Positions 25,590 to 33,838 of a DNA stretch of 64,000 nucleotides are shown in pieces; the first letter of the stretch is position 1, and each line of letters opens with the position of its first letter. A model generated the notes under the pieces. The model did no database searches, had not been told where the DNA came from, and saw only the letters and a list, made by a program, of their open reading frames with translations. The position numbers and the translations under genes are program-made. The DNA is taken from positions 62,001 to 126,000 of the forward strand of contig DAOUQJ010000001.1 of NCBI GenBank assembly GCA_030625685.1, read 5' to 3'. Origin of the DNA: Oscillospiraceae bacterium. GTDB taxonomy: Bacteria > Bacillota > Clostridia > Oscillospirales > Oscillospiraceae.

Positions 25590-26780
25590 ATGAAACAATG
25601 GAAAGCCCTTCTCTCTGGCATCATCGCAACTGCACTCATGCTCGGATTCTGTATCCCTGCTTATGCAGCGCAACAAGAACAAGCAACACTAAACTACAAT
25701 AACATCAAAATCACTATGAATGGTGATCCGATGACACCAACTGACGCAAACGGCGCAGCGGTTGAACCATTCATTATCGACGGCACAACTTACTTACCTG
25801 TGCGCGCTGTAGCAAATGCATTGGGTCTCACTGTCTCTTGGGATGGTGAAACAAAAACAGTTCTATTAACAGATGGCACTGAGGAAACTGAGGCACCTAC
25901 TCCAGCTGAACCTGCCAAAGCAACAGAAGCACATCTAGAAGAAGCAACCCTAAACTACAATGACATCAAAATCACCTTAAATGGCGAAGCGATGACACCA
26001 ACTGATGCAAACGGCGCAGCGGTGGAACCATTCATCATTGATGGCACAACTTACTTGCCTGTGCGCGCTGTGGCAAACGCATTGGGTCTCACTGTCTCTT
26101 GGGATGGCGAAACCAAAACGGTTCTACTTTCAAACACTTCTGAAACAACTGAGCCAGAAGCGCCTGCTGAATCAACAGAACCAGCAGAACTGGAAGCTCC
26201 TGCTGAACCAACCGAAGGAGAAAAAAATGCCCTAGAAGCTGCCGCAACTTCCCTCAAATATTCTGCATATTCCTATACTGGCCTCATTGACATTTTGGAA
26301 TACAAAGGGTACACAACTGCAGAAGCTACTTATGCAGCGGATAACTGTGGCGCCAACTGGAATGAACAAGCAGCCAAAGCAGCAGAAAGTTCTCTCAAAT
26401 ATTCCGCTTATTCCTATACTGGACTCATTGATATCTTAGAATTCAAAGGCTTTACAACTGCAGAGGCCACTTATGCAGCAGACAACTGTGGCGCCAACTG
26501 GAATGAACAAGCTTCTAAAGCTGCAGAAACTTCACTCAAATATTCCGCTTATTCCTATACTGGCCTCATTGACATCTTAGAATTCAAAGGCTTCACAACT
26601 GCAGAAGCTACTTATGCAGCGGATAACTGTGGTGCTGACTGGAACGAACAAGCAGCCAAAGCTGCCGAAACCTCCCTCAAGTATAACGAATATTCTAGAG
26701 AAAAACTCATTGAACTTTTAGAATTCAAAGGCTTTACACACGAACAAGCAGTATACGGAGCAGAAGCAAACGGCTTTTAA
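25590..26780 (+). CDS. Secreted protein with two copper-amine-oxidase-N-like domains and four Ltp repeats
   Basis: About 396 residues from ATG 25590, which sits 7 nt after AGGA. A signal peptide (WKALLSGIIATALMLGF, cleavage near AYA-AQ) has no lipobox cysteine. Two nearly identical blocks of about 85 residues follow, each with the copper-amine-oxidase N-terminal pattern (GDPMTPTDANGAAVEPFIID, TYLPVRAVANALGLTVSWD). They are joined by Glu/Pro/Ala linkers. Residues about 215-396 hold four tandem repeats of about 45 residues (SLKYSAYSYTGLIDILEFKG, FTTAEATYAADNCGANWNEQ), which match the Ltp host-surface lipoprotein family (PF07553) known from phage superinfection exclusion. Here the protein is probably secreted and wall-associated. 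Its role is unknown. Confidence 0.9.
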   Translation: MKQWKALLSGIIATALMLGFCIPAYAAQQEQATLNYNNIKITMNGDPMTPTDANGAAVEPFIIDGTTYLPVRAVANALGLTVSWDGETKTVLLTDGTEETEAPTPAEPAKATEAHLEEATLNYNDIKITLNGEAMTPTDANGAAVEPFIIDGTTYLPVRAVANALGLTVSWDGETKTVLLSNTSETTEPEAPAESTEPAELEAPAEPTEGEKNALEAAATSLKYSAYSYTGLIDILEYKGYTTAEATYAADNCGANWNEQAAKAAESSLKYSAYSYTGLIDILEFKGFTTAEATYAADNCGANWNEQASKAAETSLKYSAYSYTGLIDILEFKGFTTAEATYAADNCGADWNEQAAKAAETSLKYNEYSREKLIELLEFKGFTHEQAVYGAEANGF

Positions 26781-26806
26781 TCCCACAACAAACTATACGT
26801 AAACCC

Positions 26807-26840
26807 CATCCCTTCTGCTTTGTGCAGAAGGGATGTTTTC
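26807..26840 (+). terminator. Intrinsic terminator
   Basis: Exact 12-nt arms CATCCCTTCTGC/GCAGAAGGGATG followed by TTTTC, 27 bp after the stop codon. Confidence 0.85.
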
Positions 26841-26890
26841 ATTTCAAACAAGTAAATACAAAATAGAAATCTATATTCATTGATAAAGTA

Positions 26891-26936
26891 AAGACCTTAT
26901 AACCCAATGATTCAATGGGTTACAAGGTCTTTTTAC
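26891..26936 (+). terminator. Second hairpin-terminator in the gap
   Basis: AAGACCTT/AAGGTCTT with an inner AACCCA/TGGGTT, followed by TTTT. No gene lies between it and the previous terminator, so it may be a back-up terminator or end an unrecognised short transcript. The remaining gap to 27091 shows nothing else. Confidence 0.65.
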
Positions 26937-27091
26937 TGTTTTCTTGATTTTTATGGCATATTATTGGGATATGAATTAAATATAATTGATGGGTTTAAAG
27001 GCACCTTAAAAAGCTCTCTATAAAAACATCCGTAAACACACTGATTTACTAATGAGTAAACACTGTATTTTTGAATGTCTTATTTCAATTT

Positions 27092-27484
27092 TCATAGGGA
27101 CGGTTTAATGTCAAGAACTGGTGTGCCATCGAGCATGTCTGCGCCCACAAAGCAAATTTTATTTTTCTCCACTGCTGTAATAATAACCTGCGTGATGCCG
27201 ATGCCATTCGGTCTATCTGGTGACCTCGTGGAAAACACCCCAGCAGGGACATCAGACATATACGGTGTTGTGATTAACTCATACCCTTTCGATTTGTGAA
27301 AGTGAAATAACACCGTCACCCTTGCCCCCTCTTCGAAACTTTGTATTCCTTCCACAAATTCTTCTCTCATGTGGATTTCGCCACGGCTGTCTTCCGCCTC
27401 GGCCCCTTGTGGTGGCGTTCCATTTCGCATGTCATACTTTGTGTGAATATATCCAATCGCTTGCATTTCAATTTTGTGATTCAT
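27092..27484 (-). CDS. TrmO-like (TsaA/UPF0066) methyltransferase
   Basis: A 130-residue compact protein starting MNHKIEMQAIGYIHTKYDMR with the family motif GVFSTRSPDRPNGIGITQV and the C-terminal FVGADMLDGTPVLDIKPS. The TrmO family methylates N6-threonylcarbamoyladenosine in tRNA using S-adenosylmethionine; short versions of about 130-160 residues form the core domain. GGGAGGTT is the ribosome site. It lies alone downstream of the TadG-like locus on the same strand with a terminator between. Confidence 0.9.
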   Translation of the reverse strand: MNHKIEMQAIGYIHTKYDMRNGTPPQGAEAEDSRGEIHMREEFVEGIQSFEEGARVTVLFHFHKSKGYELITTPYMSDVPAGVFSTRSPDRPNGIGITQVIITAVEKNKICFVGADMLDGTPVLDIKPSL

Positions 27485-27528
27485 AAAAAACCTCCCAATT
27501 ACTATTGCTCACCCTACCATGCAATCCA

Positions 27529-27562
27529 AAACGCCACCTAGGCATACACCAAGGTGGCGTTT
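27529..27562 (-). terminator. Intrinsic terminator of TadG-like gene 1
   Basis: AAACGCCACCT/AGGTGGCGTTT arms; the minus-strand transcript ends in TTTT. Confidence 0.75.
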
Positions 27563-27644
27563 ACTACACTTATCACATCTTCTGTCACTTAATCATTGCA
27601 GTAACTTTGATAAGATTTACTATCTAAATGCCACAAACGCACAT

Positions 27645-28577
27645 TTACTGCACTAATTTTCCATTTCCGCCCTCTACACCAACATAATTAGAAGGGCTCT
27701 CACCATTATAAATGTCATAGTCATCGACAACAGTGAGATATAAGGTCTTGCCTTTATAGTCATAATCGTGGAAAATACACTCCAACAAAATGAGTTGACT
27801 AGGGTCAACCATATCGTGGTTTTTTAATTTAGATAATTTTCTCTTTGTGCCATCCGTGAGTAGCACTTTTCCACTATCCATGACGTCTTGCTTTAGGCTA
27901 AACACATAAGTATATGTATCCTTATTGCGTTCATAGATATATCCAACTTCTTGTTTGACTGTAGCAACAGTACCTTTCTTTAACATGATGCCATTTTTAT
28001 AATCCACTTTTATGTATGCTTTATCTGGATCATTATCGTTAAATATTTGGTACTGACCTTGTCCACTTCCTCGAGTCACACTTTCAAAGTCACCAGGGCC
28101 TGTCTTTTCCCACGCAACAATCTCATCGCCCCCTGAATAACTATCATCAAGATTGACAAAAGGCAGTGCATCCCCATCCCAATATGACTTACTTTCAGCA
28201 ACCGCGCGCACAGTCACATCTCTCGAGGATATGCCAAGCACATGCGCAAACGAGTATGAAACGGTTTGGGTGTATGTAACCTCAATTTGCTTATTATCTC
28301 CATCATAAGGCGCTGTGGTCGTAATACCAGAGGAATCTGCTCCATTGAGCACTGCATAGTTAAGTGCCGTGCTCTTTGCAGTAGCAGTATTGGGCAAATC
28401 CTGTGCGCCCGCAAGTGCCGCAGCATCCACAACATTTTGCATATTTGTTTTGTTTGCATAAAGCTGTCCGATATCAATCGCCAGAGCAGCAAAGCCTACC
28501 ATTAGCGTCAGCAATAAAAGCAGAAATACCACTGATTGTCCGTTTGAATTATTGACATATTTTCGAATGGACTTCAT
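27645..28577 (-). CDS. TadE/TadG-like protein (copy 1)
   Basis: A 310-residue protein. The N-terminal NSNGQSVVFLLLLLTLMVGF carries the hallmark of Tad-type (Flp pilus assembly TadE/G-like) proteins: a short basic start, a conserved Gly-Gln and one hydrophobic helix. YANKTNMQNVVDAAALAGAQ follows. The extracytoplasmic C-terminal domain contains AWEKTGPGDFESVTRGSGQG and ends with ILLECIFHDYDYKGKTLYLT. A paralog with the same layout lies at 30499. No tadA, tadB or flp prepilin genes are in the window. GAGAGGTG precedes the ATG. Likely a cell-surface protein of unknown role. Confidence 0.85.
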   Translation of the reverse strand: MKSIRKYVNNSNGQSVVFLLLLLTLMVGFAALAIDIGQLYANKTNMQNVVDAAALAGAQDLPNTATAKSTALNYAVLNGADSSGITTTAPYDGDNKQIEVTYTQTVSYSFAHVLGISSRDVTVRAVAESKSYWDGDALPFVNLDDSYSGGDEIVAWEKTGPGDFESVTRGSGQGQYQIFNDNDPDKAYIKVDYKNGIMLKKGTVATVKQEVGYIYERNKDTYTYVFSLKQDVMDSGKVLLTDGTKRKLSKLKNHDMVDPSQLILLECIFHDYDYKGKTLYLTVVDDYDIYNGESPSNYVGVEGGNGKLVQ

Positions 28578-28935
28578 CGTAACACCTCTCTAACGACAAT
28601 TAAACCAATCATTTCATGAAGAAAATAACAAATTCTAGCACAACTAGCGCATTTTTTGATTGTGTAACATGAACAAAATCACCCATCACAACTCCAACAA
28701 TCTAGTGCATATTTCCATTCTTCTTATTGAGGTTTTTAAATGAATTTCCGTATTAATCAAGAAAATACACACTGAAATATGTATTTCATCCTGCAACCTT
28801 ATTATATTTAACAAATATTTGAAATATATTTCAACCTATCATACTCTTTTTATGCTAGCAACGCAAGCTCAATATTGCACAAAATTTTTTATTCTCTCTA
28901 ACATTGTCAAAACTACACAAACACGGTGATTTGCA
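28578..28935. other. Intergenic stretch upstream of TadG-like gene 1
   Basis: About 350 bp, A/T-rich, presumably holding the minus-strand promoter of the TadG-like gene. No riboswitch, repeat or further ORF with a ribosome site was recognised. Confidence 0.55.
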
Positions 28936-28975
28936 AAAAATCCACCTGGGCACAAACCCAAGGTGGATTTTTTTA
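28936..28975. terminator. Bidirectional terminator of the TDG-repeat gene
   Basis: AAATCCACCT/AGGTGGATTT arms (right arm 28961-28970) with flanking A6 and T7 runs. Confidence 0.82.
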
Positions 28976-28998
28976 TTCATATCACAAATTTATTTCAA

Positions 28999-30120
28999 TT
29001 ATGCATTTTCTGTAGCATCAGTTCCGTCTGTTCCGTCAGTTCCATCAGTTCCGTCAGTTCCGTCAGTTCCATCAGTTCCATCAGTTCCATCAGTTCCATC
29101 AGTTCCGTCAGTTCCATCAGTTCCATCAGTTCCATCAGTTCCATCAGTTCCATCAGTTCCGTCAGTTCCATCAGTTGCGTCTGTTTCGTCACTAATATCT
29201 ATGGTTTGTGTTTCATCATCCCAATTGACTTCTAAACCAAGATTTTCTCCAATAAAACGAAGCGGAACCATGGTTCTGTTATTCATCAAAGTAGGTGACA
29301 CATCAATGTCTGCTGGTTCACCATTGACAAGCACGGTTTCATCATCTAGATCAAATACAATTGTCGTGTCATCTTTAACAATGGTAACTACTTTTGTCTC
29401 ATCATCCCAATCAACGTTAGCGCCCATACCCTCAGAGATTGCTCTGACTGGAATGAGTGTTCTGCCCTCTTTGATGACAGGAGGGGTATCAAACTTCATT
29501 TTTCCCGCTTTGACAATCACGTTTTCCACAGGCAAAACAGAAACGCCTTCCATACTGTCAAGGCTCTCAGATACAGCAGCCAACTGTTCTAATTCTTCTG
29601 CTGTATATTGTTCTTTCATAATTTCACGCATCAATTTGACTTTAGATTTCATTTCAGACTTAAGAGATTTCATTTCTCCCTTAATCTCTTTAATGTCCTC
29701 TTTAAGGTCTTTCATCAATTCCTCATCGCAAGCAGCTTCTGCTGCTTCATATTGCGCTTCTAAATCATCTTTTTGTTTCTCTAATGCATCCTTTTGCTCT
29801 TCAATTGCATCTTTTTCTGCTTCTACGCCATCTTTAAGAACTTCCCATTCTTTGCGTTGTTCTTCTTCAGCGCTTTCTGCGTCTTCTGCGTCTTCCGTTT
29901 CTTCTGCGTCTTCCGTTTCTTCCGCGTCTTCCGTTTCTTCTGCATCTTCTGCATCTTCTGCATCTGCATTGTCTACTTCGGTTTGAACATGAGTATTATT
30001 TTTTTCACTACGATCTTTTTTCGGTTGACCCTGACCCTTATTGGCTAGCGCTGTAATGGGAAGTGTTGCCATTAGCATCAGTGCCATAAGTAGTGCTAAA
30101 AACTTATTGAACTTTTTCAT
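28999..30120 (-). CDS. Secreted coiled-coil protein with copper-amine-oxidase-N-like domain and (Thr-Asp-Gly)n tail
   Basis: A 373-residue protein from ATG 30120, which follows AGAGGAG. The signal peptide is MKKFNKFLALLMALMLMATL (cleaved near ALA-NK). Residues 30-75 are Glu/Asp/Ala-rich with repeated EETEDA units, followed by a coiled coil (EEQKDALEKQKDDLEAQYEA and following). A beta domain of copper-amine-oxidase-N type comes next (KEGRTLIPVRAISEGMGANV, NNRTMVPLRFIGENLGLEVN), then a C-terminal tail of about 17 Thr-Asp-Gly units. Strongly acidic and exported; a calcium-binding or adhesive role is conceivable. It is preceded by a cyclic-di-GMP riboswitch and a leader terminator. Confidence 0.9.
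   Translation of the reverse strand: MKKFNKFLALLMALMLMATLPITALANKGQGQPKKDRSEKNNTHVQTEVDNADAEDAEDAEETEDAEETEDAEETEDAEDAESAEEEQRKEWEVLKDGVEAEKDAIEEQKDALEKQKDDLEAQYEAAEAACDEELMKDLKEDIKEIKGEMKSLKSEMKSKVKLMREIMKEQYTAEELEQLAAVSESLDSMEGVSVLPVENVIVKAGKMKFDTPPVIKEGRTLIPVRAISEGMGANVDWDDETKVVTIVKDDTTIVFDLDDETVLVNGEPADIDVSPTLMNNRTMVPLRFIGENLGLEVNWDDETQTIDISDETDATDGTDGTDGTDGTDGTDGTDGTDGTDGTDGTDGTDGTDGTDGTDGTDGTDGTDATENA
29021..29175. repeat. 9-bp minisatellite encoding the Thr-Asp-Gly tail
   Basis: About 17 tandem copies of a 9-bp unit (plus-strand GTTCCATCA/GTTCCGTCA) in frame with the coding sequence. Changes in copy number would alter tail length without shifting the frame. Confidence 0.9.
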
Positions 30121-30142
30121 CTCAAACAATCTCCTCTCAATC

Positions 30143-30188
30143 AAAAAAACCTCATTCAGATTGCCAAAAATAGACAGCCTAAATGAAG
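30143..30188 (-). terminator. Leader terminator between riboswitch and start codon
   Basis: On the minus strand CTTCATTTAG (30188-30179) pairs with CTGAATGAGG (30159-30150) with two G-U pairs and an inner GCT/GGC, followed by T7. It ends only about 22 bp before the start codon, so it is a regulatory terminator. Confidence 0.65.
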
Positions 30189-30214
30189 CCTCAATAAAAC
30201 ATATGAGAAAATGT

Positions 30215-30292
30215 TTTCGGCAACCGGCTACCATATCATTTGACTTTAGGCCCTTGGCTTTGCGTCCTTACCTTTCGATAAGTTTGCTATTT
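30215..30292 (-). promoter_or_regulatory. Cyclic-di-GMP class I (GEMM) riboswitch
   Basis: The minus strand reads GGACGCAAAGCCAAGGGCCT followed by AAAG, and after a short loop ATGGTAGCCGGTTGCCG (30234-30218). These are the hallmark core segments of the GEMM-I aptamer (ACGCAAAGCC...AUGGUAGCCGGUUGCC). It begins about 10 nt after a promoter and is followed by a terminator directly before the start codon, so it likely acts by transcription termination. Whether c-di-GMP switches the gene on or off is not readable. Confidence 0.88.
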
Positions 30293-30301
30293 ACGCTATT
30301 C

Positions 30302-30331
30302 AGTATAATTTGTAACCCCCCAAATTGTCAA
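30302..30331 (-). promoter_or_regulatory. Promoter of the riboswitch-controlled gene
   Basis: Minus-strand TTGACA (30331-30326), 18-bp spacer, TATACT (30307-30302). Confidence 0.75.
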
Positions 30332-30431
30332 CCCTTTTAATTCTAAAATACACTTTCCATTTCCTAGACCAATGTCACGTTTCTCTGAAACTTCAATGAC
30401 TAATGGAATACCCAGCAAATTTTTATAAGAA

Positions 30432-30465
30432 GAAAGCCCCCTAGATTTCATCTAGGAGGCTTTGA
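30432..30465 (-). terminator. Intrinsic terminator of TadG-like gene 2
   Basis: AAAGCC..CCTAGAT pairs with ATCTAGG..GGCTTT around a 3-nt loop, with T-rich sequence beyond on the minus strand. Confidence 0.8.
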
Positions 30466-30498
30466 TATTTCAATATTTTGTCGTTGGTACTCATATCA

Positions 30499-31431
30499 TT
30501 ATTGCACCAATTTTGAAGATTTTCCATCTGGACTGACATAGTTGATTGGAAGCTCGCCTTCGTGAAAATCATAATACTCAACCACGGTGAGAAATAACGA
30601 CTTGCCCGTATAGTCATAATCATGAAAAATGCACTCCAATAAAACCAGTTGACTTGGATCGATCATGTCACCATTAGCAATGTCATCCAGTAACTTCGTT
30701 GTGCCATCCGTCAGCATTATGACTCCACTGTTGATAACCTCTTCTTTCATGCTCAAGACATATACATACTCGCCCATTGCTCGCTCGTAAACATAGCCAA
30801 CTTCTTGTTTTACGGTAGCAACAGTACCTTTTTTGACCATGATTCCATTTTCATAATCAACCATCATATACGCTGAATTTGGGTCATCACCGTTATATAT
30901 TTGATATTGACCCTCTCCATCACCTCTGGTAATACTCTCAAAATCACCAGGGCCTGTCTTTTCCCACGCGACAAGCTCAGGGTCTACTGTATAGTCATCA
31001 TCTAAGTTGACATATGGCAACGCTTCACCATCCCAGTGTGACTTGCTCTCTGCAACTGCACGGACAGTGACATCTCTCTGCGAAAAACCCAATACATGCG
31101 CAAATGAATATTTCATAGGCTGTGTATACGTTACTTCAATTTGCGTAATCTCTCCCTCATATGGAGAAGTTATTGTAAGACCAGTTGACTCAGCTCCATT
31201 GGCTATTGCATATTGCAAAGCTGCATCCTTGCCCGTTTGTGTTTTGGGCAAATCCTGCGCGCCAGCGAGTGCCGCAGCATCGACGATATTTTGCATATCC
31301 CTTTCCGTTTTATAAAGCAATCCGATATCAATTGAAAAAGCTGCAAAGCCCACCATAAGCGTCAGCAATATCACAATAAATATCACGGATTGTCCCTCTT
31401 TATTCTTCACATATTGATGGAACAACTTCAT
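30499..31431 (-). CDS. TadE/TadG-like protein (copy 2)
   Basis: A 310-residue paralog of the protein at 27645, similar along its length: N-terminal NKEGQSVIFIVILLTLMVGF, then TERDMQNIVDAAALAGAQDL, SFAHVLGFSQRDVTVRAVAE, AWEKTGPGDFESITRGDGEG and the end ILLTDG/ECIFHDYDY pattern. ATG 31431 follows GGAGGT; the longer ORF has no ribosome site. A promoter candidate (TTGAAA-N17-TAATAT) lies upstream near 31525. The two copies flank the c-di-GMP riboswitch gene on the same strand, suggesting one surface locus formed by duplication. Role unknown. Confidence 0.86.
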   Translation of the reverse strand: MKLFHQYVKNKEGQSVIFIVILLTLMVGFAAFSIDIGLLYKTERDMQNIVDAAALAGAQDLPKTQTGKDAALQYAIANGAESTGLTITSPYEGEITQIEVTYTQPMKYSFAHVLGFSQRDVTVRAVAESKSHWDGEALPYVNLDDDYTVDPELVAWEKTGPGDFESITRGDGEGQYQIYNGDDPNSAYMMVDYENGIMVKKGTVATVKQEVGYVYERAMGEYVYVLSMKEEVINSGVIMLTDGTTKLLDDIANGDMIDPSQLVLLECIFHDYDYTGKSLFLTVVEYYDFHEGELPINYVSPDGKSSKLVQ

Positions 31432-31564
31432 GTTGACACCTCCAGCTATCATAACCTCATACTTCACTGGTGAAAAAGAATAATATATCCACCATATTAG
31501 CATATATTTTGTCAGATTTCAACAATTTAACTTTTTCTGATAAATGTCTTCATTCCAGTTGATT

Positions 31565-32011
31565 TCACGCTTCCCTGACACAGCCAAAAAAGCCATCAAA
31601 TTTTGCCAAGGTTTCGCCTTTTTCTCGACAAAATACATCAACATGTAGCTTCGCTTTATTATGTCTCTCATACATCTTTAAAAACTTGGCTCTCTCTTTT
31701 TCATCAGTCAAATCGCACTCCGCTATAATATCTCCCTCAATCGGTTTCAAACATTGCACGCTGCTTTTTTGCAAAAGGACATGGGCATCCACATCCGTTT
31801 CTCTGATATTGGCATAGGTCATCGACCAGCCACAAACGAGCATCACACAATAAATGCTGCCACCAAACGCGGTCAGTTTCTTATTCACATTGGGTGTTAA
31901 TTTCGCAGAAACACGAACTTTTGATGGGGTAAATTCAAGCACACTAATTTCCATCGCCTTCGTAATGGGAATTTCTTTATGCAACATTTCTTCTAACTTT
32001 TTACAATCCAT
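31565..32011 (-). CDS. Hotdog-fold thioesterase (YiiD C-terminal domain type)
   Basis: A 148-residue protein with the hotdog pattern: IPITKAMEISVLEFTPSKVR, then LTPNVNKKLTAFGGSIYCVM (the central helix with the conserved TAFGGS), LLQKSSVQCLKPIEGDIIAE and KLHVDVFCREKGETLAKFDG. This matches the stand-alone version of the YiiD C-terminal putative thioesterase domain (PF09500). The substrate is unknown, probably an acyl-CoA or acyl carrier. Ribosome site GAGGCAG. Monocistronic. Confidence 0.87.
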   Translation of the reverse strand: MDCKKLEEMLHKEIPITKAMEISVLEFTPSKVRVSAKLTPNVNKKLTAFGGSIYCVMLVCGWSMTYANIRETDVDAHVLLQKSSVQCLKPIEGDIIAECDLTDEKERAKFLKMYERHNKAKLHVDVFCREKGETLAKFDGFFGCVREA

Positions 32012-32146
32012 AACTGCCTCTTATAGTACATTAAAATTTTAGACTTTCTTCATTTTATCATAAATGAACTAGTCTTTCAATTTGCGCACATCTCCAAAAG
32101 GCATTGCCGAAAAACTGGCTCGTCTTGTCTTTCACTCCTTCTTATC

Positions 32147-32893
32147 TTATGTCTTATTCCAAAACCGCACCACGTCTTTTCCCCTGAACTTAACGGCATG
32201 CTTCGGACATATGGTCACACAACGCATACAGCATTCACAAATATCGTGGTTGATGGTTAACAGTCCCTCTTCTTCTGAAATGGCGTTCACAGGACACTGG
32301 TCTAAACAAAGTCCACAGTGCACACACAAATCATGCGCTGTGTTAATATTCTCACTTAGTTTTGTCCATATTTTGCGCCCCTTGGAAATTGCGCACATCG
32401 CATCCGAGAATAGAGGCATGCGCCCCCACTCTCCCTTTCCATAAAGCAAATCACTTACAAAGTCCTTTGCCGTTTCTAGCGCTCTTTTGTTTTTTTCCTG
32501 CCCTACTGCTTTTTTCTCTGCATTCGTTTCCATGCTATTGGTCATTTTAATTTCTTTGGCAGCAACACAGTCATACCCTTTGCGTTGTAAGAGTTTCTTC
32601 ATCGGACCAACCACACCACCAGAAAATCCTTGCATGGTGTCAACCATAAAGACCTTCTGCTCTGTCACTTCTGGCAATGCTTCTACAAACCGCCAAACCA
32701 AAGGATAGGTAGACTGCACCGCCACAGGGAACAACAGTCCCATATACTCACAGGACTCAAACGGTGTCATCGGCTCTTCCATACTGCACAGCTCACAAGC
32801 ATATCCATGTTCTGTGAACGACTGCTGTATTTGCTTTGCAATGTGCAGGGTATTTCCTGTCCCACTAAAATAATACAACGCTATCTTTTTCAT
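32147..32893 (-). CDS. EFR1 family flavodoxin/ferredoxin protein
   Basis: A 248-residue fusion of an N-terminal flavodoxin-like domain (KIALYYFSGTGNTLHIAKQI; FMN-binding TGN motif) and a C-terminal double 4Fe-4S ferredoxin (CVHCGLCLDQCPVNAI and CECCMRCVTICPKHAV). ATG 32893 follows AAGGAG; five upstream codons are dropped. EFR1 proteins are anaerobic electron-transfer proteins of unknown partners. A second member is at 36627 and a stand-alone flavodoxin at 34419, so this stretch is rich in low-potential electron carriers. Confidence 0.93.
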   Translation of the reverse strand: MKKIALYYFSGTGNTLHIAKQIQQSFTEHGYACELCSMEEPMTPFESCEYMGLLFPVAVQSTYPLVWRFVEALPEVTEQKVFMVDTMQGFSGGVVGPMKKLLQRKGYDCVAAKEIKMTNSMETNAEKKAVGQEKNKRALETAKDFVSDLLYGKGEWGRMPLFSDAMCAISKGRKIWTKLSENINTAHDLCVHCGLCLDQCPVNAISEEEGLLTINHDICECCMRCVTICPKHAVKFRGKDVVRFWNKT

Positions 32894-33133
32894 GGCACTC
32901 TCCTTCACGATCCATCATTTCATTTGAGAAAGAAACCTGTTTTTGAATCTCTCTTCCTATGGTATACTCATCATAACGCAATAAAAGAACGTAGGGCAAA
33001 CCGTTTCACCCAAACACAATGCACCCTATGCTAAGCAAACCCTGTGCCTAAGATATTGACTCGCACCCGTTTTGTCTTTATCATATCACACAAAACATAC
33101 AAACAATAACAAAAGTTCACGGAGGAAGAGAAT

Positions 33134-33784
33134 ATGAAAAAAATCCTACTATTACTCGTGCTACTAGGCACCATGGCGATCTCCAGTTGCAGCGACCCCA
33201 ACCAGTATGATACAGAAAATTATATCGGTCCTGCAGACATTCCATCGTATTACACAGAGGAGTTTGACATTATACGCGAAGATATGTCAACCTTCATCAT
33301 CGAAGCGGACACTGCCAAAATGATTGGCTATATTTCAGCAGATACCATTCGCCAAGTGGAAACGCTGACCACAAACTATCCCGATGTCAAAACCATTCAG
33401 ATGGTTGATGTAGGAGGCTCTCTTGACGATGAATCAAACTTGATTGCATGCCGAATGGTGCGAGAGGCGGGCATTGCCACATACTTGGCAGCAGATGGCC
33501 ATGTTGCATCTGGTGGCACAGACTTTTTCTGCGCTGGCATTACTAGAACGGCAGAAGAGGGTGCGCAAATCGGGGTGCATTCTTGGGCGGATGACACCAT
33601 CACAAATGCGGCACTGTTGCCCATCGACGACCCCAATCATCAAACATACATTGATTACTACACAGAAATGAACCTTCCAGACCCAGAGGGTTTCTACTTC
33701 TTTACCATTCGCGCCGCAGAAGCAGAAGGCATGCATTATATGAGCAGAGAAGAATTGATTGCATACGGATTGACAGAAGAATAA
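33134..33784 (+). CDS. Lipoprotein with ClpP/crotonase-like fold (COG3904-like)
   Basis: A 216-residue lipoprotein: signal peptide KKILLLLVLLGTMA and lipobox ISSC. The mature part follows the predicted-periplasmic ClpP-fold pattern: FIIEADTAKMIGYISADTIR, KTIQMVDVGGSLDDESNLIA (oxyanion-like glycines), TYLAADGHVASGGTDFFCAG (Ser in the nucleophile position ASGG) and IGVHSWADD (His). A Ser-His pair therefore seems present, so protease or hydrolase activity is possible but unproven. The ribosome site GGAGGAAG is strong. Monocistronic, with a terminator following. Confidence 0.82.
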   Translation: MKKILLLLVLLGTMAISSCSDPNQYDTENYIGPADIPSYYTEEFDIIREDMSTFIIEADTAKMIGYISADTIRQVETLTTNYPDVKTIQMVDVGGSLDDESNLIACRMVREAGIATYLAADGHVASGGTDFFCAGITRTAEEGAQIGVHSWADDTITNAALLPIDDPNHQTYIDYYTEMNLPDPEGFYFFTIRAAEAEGMHYMSREELIAYGLTEE

Positions 33785-33797
33785 CCCAAAATCATCT

Positions 33798-33838
33798 AAG
33801 GACAGGGAATCGCACCTTTGTAGATTCCTTGTCCTTTC
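33798..33838 (+). terminator. Intrinsic terminator
   Basis: AAGGACAGGGAATC pairs with GATTCCTTGTCCTT around an 11-nt loop, then TT. The following 220 bp up to the next gene show only a promoter-like A/T-rich region. Confidence 0.75.

Noticed and set aside
29021-29175. CRISPR-like appearance of the 9-bp repeat tract
   Set aside because: No spacers, unit far too short, in-frame coding repeat, no cas genes.
28904-29986. 360-codon plus-strand ORF rich in Ser, Val and Pro
   Set aside because: It is antisense to the TDG-repeat gene and results from the 9-bp repeat having no stop codon in several frames; it lacks a ribosome site, signal peptide and any domain.
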